Source: Terrabacter terrigena (lineage in GTDB: Bacteria; Actinomycetota; Actinomycetes; Actinomycetales; Dermatophilaceae). From it: DNA of 64,000 bases. Position 1 is the stretch's first letter. Each line of letters begins with the position of its first letter. A model generated the notes under the pieces. That model had not been told where the DNA came from, did no database searches, and saw only the letters and a list, made by a program, of their open reading frames with translations. Location of the stretch: assembly GCF_042676085.1 (NCBI RefSeq), contig NZ_JBHTKH010000004.1, forward strand, positions 280,174 through 344,173, in the 5' to 3' direction. The translations under genes were made by a program, and so were the position numbers. Positions 50,422-57,733 of this stretch are shown piece by piece.

Positions 50422-51969
50422 TCAGTTGGACTTCTGTCGTGTCTGGGCTGCTCGTTCCTGTGCGTATTCACGCGCGCGGGCTGCCGCTGCCTTGGCGAGC
50501 TCCGCGTCGCCGTCGGTGTCCCAGCCGGATCCGGCGTACGTCCAGTGGCCGACGACGAGGGTGGTCTCGGTGTCCTCGTCTTCGAGCAGGTCCTCGAGGT
50601 CCCGGGCCTCGAGGGTGCGACCCTCCACCTTGGCCGCAGCGAGGCGGCGTTGGAACCGGACGCGGGCGCGGCGCAGGCGTCCGAGGGTGACGCTGTAGCG
50701 GCGGGACTTGGAGGAGAAGTGCCCGCGGAACCCGAGCATGTGCGCCCACTTGCCCAGCAGCGCGTACGGGTGCTCGGCCAACGGTTGGTCGGTGGCGGCC
50801 GCCTCGACCTGCTGCCGGTCGACGGTCTGGGCGATGGTGGCGCGGAGCTGGTGAAGGTGGGGGCTGGCCGTGTCGGTCGAGTCGGCCGCGGACTTCGTTG
50901 CGTACTTAGCCAGGTAGCCGGCGACCTGCTCGGCCTCGAGCTGCTGCTCTGGGTCGTCGGTGCGGTGGGCGTCGCGGACGGGGCGCGCGTCGACTTGAGC
51001 GCCGAACCGGAGCCGCCGGGCCGGGTCGCCACCGAACAGGGGCGGGGCGTCGAACCACACGGACACGGCCGCGGTCTCGATCGCGGCCGACAGCAGAGCC
51101 GCGGTGATCCCGGCCGGAGCCGCCGCCTGTGCGTCGCCGTCGTCAGAGGGCTTGCCGTCGACGCGGACGAGGGCGTGGAAGTGGACGAGACCGCGCAGCT
51201 GGTACTCGGCGACCTTGGCGAACTGGACGGTCGCGATCTGCGCGAGCCGGTTGGCGCCGATCCCGAGCATCCGGGCGAGGGTGCGGCGCAGGGTCATGGT
51301 GAACCGGCGCCACAGCTCGGGCGCCCACCACTGCCACACGATGTGCGAGGGGTAGTCGTAGCAGTCCCCGCACAGCGGCTGCCCGAGCAGCGGGTCACCC
51401 TCGACATGCGTGGCGTGGCAGACCGTTGACCGGCCGTGCACGCACCGGTCCGCGTCGTCCTTGGCCCGATATGGGCGGCAACGCCGGCCGTTGCGGGTGC
51501 CGTGCACCGGTCCGAAGGAGGGCGCGGTCAGGGTCGCGAAGACGAGCGGGTTCTCCCGCACCTGATCGGGGACGCCTTTGCCGCCGACGACGCCGGCCCG
51601 GATCAGGTGGAACGTGTCTGCGGCGTAGACGCGAGAGCAGGACGGGCAGTCGGCGGCGCGGCGGTTGCCGCAGCGGACGTGCAGGACGCCGAGCGGGCTG
51701 TCGGCCGAGGAGAAGCTCGAGAGCACCTCACCGGTGGCCGCGTCGACCGTTTGGGAGGAGCCGTGGAGCCGGATCGGCTTGGCGCAGTGGCCGACTCGGG
51801 AGGCGGCTTCGGACCAGGCGTCGAAGTCGCGCGACAGGAGCCGGGCGACGACCTGCGCCTCGGTCGCCGGGTCGAGGTGGTCCAGGTCCAGCGGGTGGCC
51901 CTCACCAGCCTGTTCTGTCGAGCGGAGGGGGACGGCGTCCCAGACGCGGTCTCGTGTTTCCCGGGTCAT
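50422..51969 (-). CDS. repSA: RepSA-type replication initiator
   Basis: The 515-residue protein matches rolling-circle initiators of actinomycete integrative elements. It has a Cys cluster (CGNRRAADCPSCSRVYAAD), FATLTAPSFGPVH (motif 1), the metal-binding H-x-H of GLVHFHALVRVDG (motif 2) and YLAKYATKSA with the candidate nicking Tyr (motif 3). It should nick an origin and let the excised circle replicate. xis follows at 15 bp. A strong inverted repeat lies 30 bp upstream. Confidence 0.9.
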   Translation of the reverse strand: MTRETRDRVWDAVPLRSTEQAGEGHPLDLDHLDPATEAQVVARLLSRDFDAWSEAASRVGHCAKPIRLHGSSQTVDAATGEVLSSFSSADSPLGVLHVRCGNRRAADCPSCSRVYAADTFHLIRAGVVGGKGVPDQVRENPLVFATLTAPSFGPVHGTRNGRRCRPYRAKDDADRCVHGRSTVCHATHVEGDPLLGQPLCGDCYDYPSHIVWQWWAPELWRRFTMTLRRTLARMLGIGANRLAQIATVQFAKVAEYQLRGLVHFHALVRVDGKPSDDGDAQAAAPAGITAALLSAAIETAAVSVWFDAPPLFGGDPARRLRFGAQVDARPVRDAHRTDDPEQQLEAEQVAGYLAKYATKSAADSTDTASPHLHQLRATIAQTVDRQQVEAAATDQPLAEHPYALLGKWAHMLGFRGHFSSKSRRYSVTLGRLRRARVRFQRRLAAAKVEGRTLEARDLEDLLEDEDTETTLVVGHWTYAGSGWDTDGDAELAKAAAARAREYAQERAAQTRQKSN

Positions 51970-52522
51970 CGTCGGCCACCCCCTTCCCTAGCGGTCCGGG
52001 TGGGTGTGCCGTGCAGGTACTGCGGCTCCCGCTGCACGGCACACCCGGTCCGAAAGGGCGGCCCAGAAACGATCGAGAAGAAAATGCCGGCGTCGCGGGG
52101 AGCCGCGCACACGCCAGGTCACGTCAAGAGATCACGAAGAAGATGGCGGACCAGTCGATGCGTGTCTGTGTGTGTGGCGGCTATTCGTGTGTATGGCCTC
52201 TGGCCGGGGTGGGGAGCCGACCCCCAGGGCATCTAGCCCGCAGTTTTGTCAGTTCAGGTCTTTTGTGTGGGTGTGTCCGCACTCCCCACCATCCACGCCC
52301 GAGGCGCCGATCCACGAAGAAACACGCCGCGTGTCGCGCGGTCGAACATTCAGCCACGTGCCGAGGAGGCTAGGCGACGCGGTCGCGCGCGTGACAGTCC
52401 TCGCGTGCGGAGGATCGAATGTTGCGATCCTGCCGATGATGTGGCTTGTGTCAGCTGGGGACGGCGGCGCGGCGGCGGCCCTGGCAACAATTCGCCGGCG
52501 GCGACCTACTTGGCCAGCGCAG
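51970..52522. other. Gene-free interval of the element (possible origin region)
   Basis: No convincing gene is seen in these 553 bases. They hold a 15-bp inverted repeat at 52002-52046, a GT-rich stretch (about 52160-52196) and several short palindromes such as GGATCG-aatgttg-CGATCC near 52411. Base composition is less GC-rich than in the flanking genes. Confidence 0.6.
52002..52046. repeat. Inverted repeat upstream of rep
   Basis: Perfect 15-bp arms (52002-52016 and 52032-52046; gggtgtgccgtgcag and its complement) enclose a 15-base loop, with ggtccg repeated directly on both flanks. It is a candidate double-strand origin or Rep operator. Confidence 0.6.
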
Positions 52523-53173
52523 CTAGCGAGAGAGGGCCCTCCCACTCCAGACCTCCGCGGCAGTCTCCATGTGCGCCGACAGCACCGCGCGTGCGCGATT
52601 AGCGTCCCCAGTTCGCATGACGTCGATGATGGGCTGATGGTGGCTCTTGGCCATAAGCGAACCCGACGCCTGATCAGGTGCTGTAAGCAACGAGATCCGC
52701 ATCAGGTCCTTGATGCTGGTCCACATAGCCAGCAATGTCTCGTTGCCCGAGAGCCGGCACAGCGCCTCGTGGAAGCCGAGATCGAGCTCGAACCGCTCGG
52801 CATAGGTCATGCCAGCGCCAGCCTCAGGAAGCATCAGTTCCAGCTCGTCGACCTTCGCCTCGGCGTCGTCAGAGCGAAGGACGGCCGCGACTGCCTGCCC
52901 CTCGAGTGCCGCTCGCACCTCATACAGCTCGATTACCTCACGCGGTGTGAGTCTGCGAACGCGCAGGCTGGCGCGCTCCGACCCCTCCAGGAGGCCGCTG
53001 TTGTGAAGGGTGCGCAACGCTTCACGAACCGTGCCGCGGCTCACTCCAAACTCAGCGGCGAGCTCTACCTCCGCCAGCCTCTCCCCAGGCGTGAACCTTC
53101 CGCTGAGGATTGCCCCGCGGAGCTCGGTCAGGACCTGCTCGCGCAGCGTGCGGTTGACGATCGCCATGGTCAC
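52523..53173 (-). CDS. GntR/FadR-family regulator of the cassette
   Basis: The 216-residue regulator has a winged HTH (1-70: LRGAILSGRFTPGERLAEVELAAEFGVSRGTVREALRTL) and an all-helical FCD ligand domain with the metal-binding pattern D-x3-H (FELDLGFHEALCRLSGNE), H and LSAHMETA. FCD regulators sense small acids or sugar acids. It is divergent from the transporter operon, whose promoter contains a perfect palindrome. GTG 53173 follows AAGGGGAAG; ATG 53167 is possible. Confidence 0.9.
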   Translation of the reverse strand: MTMAIVNRTLREQVLTELRGAILSGRFTPGERLAEVELAAEFGVSRGTVREALRTLHNSGLLEGSERASLRVRRLTPREVIELYEVRAALEGQAVAAVLRSDDAEAKVDELELMLPEAGAGMTYAERFELDLGFHEALCRLSGNETLLAMWTSIKDLMRISLLTAPDQASGSLMAKSHHQPIIDVMRTGDANRARAVLSAHMETAAEVWSGRALSR

Positions 53174-53246
53174 GCCGTTCTTCCCCTTACCGGGCGCACT
53201 CGCACCCTCCTCGCATTGTCGTCGTCGGCAAATTCAAGATCAACTC

Positions 53247-53275
53247 TTGACTGCCAACTGTTAACAGTTAACAAT
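53247..53275 (+). promoter_or_regulatory. Cassette promoter with palindromic operator
   Basis: TTGACT (53247-53252) and AACAAT (53270-53275) are spaced by 17 bp. AACTGTTAACAGTT (53256-53269), a perfect 14-bp palindrome, fills the spacer and is the likely FadR-type operator, so bound repressor would block RNA polymerase. Confidence 0.7.
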
Positions 53276-53328
53276 CAACATCAACGCCGCACACCGAAGT
53301 GGGGCACAGACGCGAAGGAGCGGCTGCC

Positions 53329-54723
53329 ATGACCAACAGCCCGCCGAAGTTGTCCTTGCAGATGCGAGGCCCAGTGCACGGCACCGGTAACCAGACACGG
53401 GTGGCGTTCGGCTCCACCGCAGGCGCAGTGATCGAGGCCTACGACTTCATCGGCTTCGGTACCGCCGCAGCGCTGTACTTCGGCACCGTGTTCTTCCCCA
53501 GCAAGGACCCGCTCGTGGGCACCCTGGCCGCCTTCGCCACGCTCGGCGTCGGCTTCGTCGCCCGTCCCCTCGGCGGAATCATCGGCGGCCACCTGGGCGA
53601 CAAGGTCGGCCGCAAGCCGGTCCTCGTCGTCTCCCTCATTGTCATGGGCCTTGCCACCGTCCTGATCGGCGCTCTGCCGACCCACGCTCAGGTCGGCGCG
53701 CTCGCCCCGGCCCTGCTCGTCACCATCCGCATCATCCAGGGCCTGGCCTACGGGGCCGAGTGGGGCGGCGCGATCCTCATGACCTACGAGCACTCGCCGT
53801 GGCTCAAGCGCGGCAAGTTCACCGGATTCGTGCAGTCCGGCTTCCCCGTCGGCCTTCTGTTGGCCAACCTCGCGTTCCTCGTATCCACCCGGCTCCCGGG
53901 CGACTGGGCCTGGCGCGTGCCGTTCCTGCTGAGCGCCGTCCTCGTCATCGTCGGTCTGATCATCCGCTCGAAGGTGCCCGAGTCACCGGTCTTCGAGGAG
54001 ATCAAGGACTCCGGGGCGGTCGTGAAGAACCCCATCAAACAGGTCGTCAAGGACGACTGGCGCAACATCCTTCGCGGCATCGGCCTGCGCATCGCCGAGA
54101 CCGCCGGCTACGCGATCGCGATCACGTACATGATCAGCTACCTGCACAGCTCGAAGCTCGCCACCTCCGCAGAGACGATCCTCGCGCTGTGCATCGCCTC
54201 CGCCCTGGGCATCGGCGCCACCATGGGGTGGGCCGCCCTGACGGACCGTGTCGGCCGTCGCCCCGTCTACCTCTGGGTGACGCTCTTCAACGCCGCGTGG
54301 GCCATCCCGATGTTCCTGCTCGTCAACACCGGCCTCTTCCTTGCGGTCGTCGTCACCGTCGTCATCAGCTACACGGTGAGCCAGAACGCGCTCGCCGGTG
54401 CGCAGGGCGCGTGGTTCCCCGAGCTCTTCCAGGCCAACACCCGCTCATCCGGGGCGTCCCTGGCGTACCAGATCTCGGCGATGGTCTCCGGCGTCACGCC
54501 TTTCCTGACGACGCTGCTCTACATGCACTACGGGTGGACGGGACCAGCCCTGCTCTTCCTGGCCTACTCGCTCATCGGGTTCGGCGCCACCCTGGTCACA
54601 CGTGAGACGTGGGGCCGGCAGGAGCGGCAGGAGGCCGAGCGCATCAGCGCCGCCACGCCCACCGACTCCTTTCGCAGCGACGTCCCCGCCCGGCACGCGC
54701 TCGCAGCCAAGGCGGTGAACTGA
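53329..54723 (+). CDS. MFS transporter, metabolite:H+ symporter (MHS) family
   Basis: The 464-residue protein has 12 membrane helices with the MHS hallmarks AGAVIEAYDFIGFGTAAALYF in helix 1, the loop 2-3 motif GGHLGDKVGRKPVL and RIIQGLAYGAEWGGA. Relatives import organic acids, betaine-like compounds or shikimate, and the substrate here is unknown. GAAGGAG precedes the ATG. The stop overlaps the transketolase N-subunit ATG (ATGA). It probably imports the inducer and substrate of the cassette. Confidence 0.92.
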   Translation: MTNSPPKLSLQMRGPVHGTGNQTRVAFGSTAGAVIEAYDFIGFGTAAALYFGTVFFPSKDPLVGTLAAFATLGVGFVARPLGGIIGGHLGDKVGRKPVLVVSLIVMGLATVLIGALPTHAQVGALAPALLVTIRIIQGLAYGAEWGGAILMTYEHSPWLKRGKFTGFVQSGFPVGLLLANLAFLVSTRLPGDWAWRVPFLLSAVLVIVGLIIRSKVPESPVFEEIKDSGAVVKNPIKQVVKDDWRNILRGIGLRIAETAGYAIAITYMISYLHSSKLATSAETILALCIASALGIGATMGWAALTDRVGRRPVYLWVTLFNAAWAIPMFLLVNTGLFLAVVVTVVISYTVSQNALAGAQGAWFPELFQANTRSSGASLAYQISAMVSGVTPFLTTLLYMHYGWTGPALLFLAYSLIGFGATLVTRETWGRQERQEAERISAATPTDSFRSDVPARHALAAKAVN

Positions 54724-55646
54724 TGGGAACCCTGACCCACAGCCGGCCTGCTGCCAACACCAGTGACACCCATGCCAGCAACGCCATCGACAGCGCCCGC
54801 CTGTCCCGCGTCGCCGATGCCGCCTACGACATCCGCATGGGCGTCCTCGAGCAGGGTCAGGCCCAAGGTGAGGGCTACGTCGGCCAGGCCCTCGGCATCG
54901 CCGACGTCCTCGCGGCGGTCTACTGCGACAGGCTCAACCATCGCCCGGACGACCCGGAATGGGAGGGCCGGGACCGGTTCCTCCTCTCCATCGGGCATTA
55001 CGCGCTCGCCTCGTACGCCGCCCTCGCAGCGGCCGGGGTCATCCCGAGAGCCGAGCTGCAGACGTATGCCGCCGACGGGTCCCGGCTGCCGATGTCCGGC
55101 ATGAAGACGTATACGCCGGGCATGGAGATTTCCGGTGGCTCCCTCGGGCATGGCCTCGGCCAGGCCGTCGGGATGGCCCTCGGGCTGCGCCTCCAGGGCC
55201 TCAACAGCCAGCTCGTCTACAACCTGCTGTCCGACGGCGAGCTAAACGAGGGCTCCACCTGGGAGGCCGCCATGTCGGCCGCCCACTGGGAGCTCGGCAA
55301 CCTCATCGCCCTCGTCGACCTCAACGGCCTGCAGGCCGACGGCCGCACCGAGGACGTCCTGCGCCTCGAGAAGCACGAGGACCAGTGGGCCGCCTTCGGC
55401 TGGGACGCCCAGCGCATCGACGGCAACGACCTCGAAGCCGTCCTGACCGCACTCGACTGGGCTACCGGCAGCGCTGCCGCACAAGGCCGACCGAAGGTCA
55501 TCCTGTGCGACACCCGCCTTGCCAAGGGCGTTCCCGTGCTCGAGGCCAAGGACAAGCTCCACTTCCTGCGCGTGGCCGCCGAGGAGTGGCCGATCGCCAA
55601 AGCACAGCTGACCGAGGGCCACGAGCACGGAGAGGCACGACGATGA
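54723..55646 (+). CDS. Transketolase, N-terminal (TPP-binding) subunit
   Basis: The 307-residue protein covers the thiamine-diphosphate domain of transketolase: LSIGHYALASYAALA, GMEISGGSLGHGLGQAVGMA and SDGELNEGSTWEAAMSAAHW followed by DLNGLQADG (G-D-G-x-N motif with S for G at its start). The pyrimidine domain is supplied by the next gene. Two-subunit transketolases act in housekeeping or dedicated catabolic pathways such as apulose 4-phosphate and sulfosugar cleavage. Stop and start overlap by ATGA with the next gene. Confidence 0.92.
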   Translation: MGTLTHSRPAANTSDTHASNAIDSARLSRVADAAYDIRMGVLEQGQAQGEGYVGQALGIADVLAAVYCDRLNHRPDDPEWEGRDRFLLSIGHYALASYAALAAAGVIPRAELQTYAADGSRLPMSGMKTYTPGMEISGGSLGHGLGQAVGMALGLRLQGLNSQLVYNLLSDGELNEGSTWEAAMSAAHWELGNLIALVDLNGLQADGRTEDVLRLEKHEDQWAAFGWDAQRIDGNDLEAVLTALDWATGSAAAQGRPKVILCDTRLAKGVPVLEAKDKLHFLRVAAEEWPIAKAQLTEGHEHGEARR

Positions 55647-56668
55647 CCGCCACACTGAACGCGACGACTAACGCGACGACGAACGCCACGCCCGTCAAAC
55701 GATCGGCGGCCATGATCGCCTCGATCGCAGACCCGGGCGTCCCGACGACCTCGGCGCCCTTCGGGCACGCTCTGGCAGCCCTCGCCAGCACGGACGCGCG
55801 GGTCGTGGGCCTGACCGCCGACCTGTCGAAGTACACCGACATGCACGTCTTCGCAGCCGCCCACCCCGACCGCTACTTCGAGATGGGCATGGCCGAGCAG
55901 CTCATGGTCGGCGCCGCTGCGGGGATGGCGGCGGTGGGCCTGGTCCCGTTCGCGACGACCTACTCGGTGTTCGCTACGAGGCGCGCGTACGACTTCCTGT
56001 GCCTCGACGCGGCCGAGCCCCGGCTCAACGTCAACATCGTCGCCGCTCTTCCAGGCCTCACGACCGGCTACGGCCCCTCGCACCAGGCCACCGAGGACGT
56101 CGCGATCCTGCGCGGCATGCCGGACCTGACGATCTTCGACCCGGCCGACGCCGTCGACGTCGAGGCGATCGTCCCGGCCGCGGCCGCGATTGAGGGCCCG
56201 ACCTACACCCGGCTGCTGCGGGGCCAGGTGCCGCGCATCCTCGACCGGTACGGCTACACCTTCGAGGTCGGCAAGGCCAAGGTCGTGCGTCCCGGCGACG
56301 ACGCCGTCATCGTCTCGTCCGGCCTGATGACCATGCGCGCACTGCTCGCCGCAGAGAAGCTGTCCGAGCTGCACGGCCTGGAGCTCTCTGTCGTCCACTG
56401 CGCCACCCTCAAGCCGTTCGACGAGGAGACCGTGGTCGCGCAGCTCGACACGGACCGGCCCGCGTTCACGGCAGAGAACCACACCGTCATCGGCGGCCTC
56501 TTCGAAACAGTCGCCGGTGCGCTGGTCCGACGCGGAGTCGCCCGGCAGGTGCACCCCATCGGGCTGCCCGACGAGTTCCTCGACGCCGGCGCCCTGCCCA
56601 CCCTGCACGACAAGTACGGGCTGTCCACCGACTCGGTCGTCGCCCGCGTCCTCAGCGCGCTGCGTTGA
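55643..56668 (+). CDS. Transketolase, C-terminal (pyrimidine) subunit
   Basis: The 341-residue protein has the pyrimidine domain with the catalytic Glu in FEMGMAEQLMVGAAAGMA, ATTYSVFATRRAYDF, GPSHQATEDVAILRGMP, and the C-terminal transketolase domain VVRPGDDAVIVSSGLM to ENHTVIGGLFETVAG. A repetitive leader (NATTNATTNAT) precedes the fold. It forms the active site with the preceding subunit. No kinase, isomerase or aldolase is encoded next to it. Confidence 0.92.
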   Translation: MTATLNATTNATTNATPVKRSAAMIASIADPGVPTTSAPFGHALAALASTDARVVGLTADLSKYTDMHVFAAAHPDRYFEMGMAEQLMVGAAAGMAAVGLVPFATTYSVFATRRAYDFLCLDAAEPRLNVNIVAALPGLTTGYGPSHQATEDVAILRGMPDLTIFDPADAVDVEAIVPAAAAIEGPTYTRLLRGQVPRILDRYGYTFEVGKAKVVRPGDDAVIVSSGLMTMRALLAAEKLSELHGLELSVVHCATLKPFDEETVVAQLDTDRPAFTAENHTVIGGLFETVAGALVRRGVARQVHPIGLPDEFLDAGALPTLHDKYGLSTDSVVARVLSALR

Positions 56669-56702
56669 GTACCACCCGCCACCACACCAGAAGGAACGTC
56701 TC

Positions 56703-57479
56703 ATGAGCTTCAACACCGGAGTCGGCACCCGCACAGCCGTCGTCACCGGAGCCGCGTCCCTGCGGGGCATCGGCTTCCACACCGCAGTCCGCTTCGCCCA
56801 GGAGGGCTGGGCACTCGCCCTCATCGACCTCAACGAGGACGGCCTCGCGCAGGCGGCCGCCGCGGTGCGCGAGCGCGTCCCGGGCGTCCAAGTGGCCGCC
56901 TTCGCCCTCGACGTCACCGACGAGACCGCCGTCACGACGGTGGCCGGGAAGGTCGCTGCCTCCGAGCTGCCGACCGTCGGTGCCCTGTGCAACATCGCCG
57001 GCATCCCGAGCCCCTCGTCGTTCCTCGAACTCACTCGCAGCGAGTGGGACCGGGTCATGGCGGTTAACCTCACCGGGCCGTTCCTGCTCAGCCAGGCGTT
57101 CGTCCCGCAGATGATCGACGGCGGCTACGGCCGCGTCGTCAACATGTCCTCGGTGACCGCCCAGCACGGCGGCGGGGTGTTCTCCAAGACCTCGTACGCC
57201 GCCGCCAAGGCCGGCGTCCTCGGCCTGACCCGCGGTATGGCTCGCGAACTCGCGGAGCACGGCATCACCGTGAACGCCGTCGCGCCGGGAGTGGTGGACA
57301 CAGACATCCGCGTGGGCAGCGACGACGACACTGAGCGCGCCCTCGCGGCGGCCGTGCCGCTCAAGCGACAAGCCCGGCCCGAGGAGATCGCTGCCCTGTT
57401 CGTGTGGCTCTGCTGCAAGGACTCCGCCTACATCACCGGCACCACCCAGAGCATCAACGGTGGCACCTACGTCGCCTGA
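56703..57479 (+). CDS. SDR-family dehydrogenase of the cassette
   Basis: The 258-residue SDR has a cofactor loop written TGAASLRGIG, two residues longer than the usual TGxxxGIG, then ALALIDLNEDGL with Asp favouring NAD, NIAGIP in place of NNAG, SS in MSSVTAQH, SYAAAKAG (YxxxK) and the C-terminal ITGTTQSINGGTYV. It looks like a polyol or sugar dehydrogenase. AGAAGGAACG precedes the ATG. It is the last gene of the operon. Confidence 0.88.
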   Translation: MSFNTGVGTRTAVVTGAASLRGIGFHTAVRFAQEGWALALIDLNEDGLAQAAAAVRERVPGVQVAAFALDVTDETAVTTVAGKVAASELPTVGALCNIAGIPSPSSFLELTRSEWDRVMAVNLTGPFLLSQAFVPQMIDGGYGRVVNMSSVTAQHGGGVFSKTSYAAAKAGVLGLTRGMARELAEHGITVNAVAPGVVDTDIRVGSDDDTERALAAAVPLKRQARPEEIAALFVWLCCKDSAYITGTTQSINGGTYVA

Positions 57480-57498
57480 GTGGGCAGCGAAGGTCATA

Positions 57499-57516
57499 GT
57501 GACCAGTCGTGGTCAC
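57499..57516 (+). terminator. Small hairpin after the cassette operon
   Basis: GTGACCA (57499-57505), loop gtcg and TGGTCAC (57510-57516) form a perfect 7-bp stem 20 bp after the SDR stop. It may be a weak terminator. The rest of 57480-57733 shows nothing else I can name apart from IS-end-like repeats near 57686 and 57710. Confidence 0.45.
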
Positions 57517-57733
57517 GAGGTCGTGGGTGCCGATGCTGACCCACGTTCCGTCATTGGCCGTCAGGGCTGACGCGTCAGTCCGTGCTGGCTCGACGAGCGA
57601 CATCACTATCAATGCCATTCCCGGCCTCCCTGCCTCGACGGTGCCCACGGAACAGCGACAAACAGCGTGGCCAACAACGGCCGGCGTCAAGCATCAGCTG
57701 ACACTCAACTGTCAAGCATCGCCCGACACAGGA

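Noticed and set aside
52160..52196. GT-rich stretch as a simple-sequence repeat or small gene
   Set aside because: The repeats are short and imperfect and no start with a ribosome site leads into a plausible protein.
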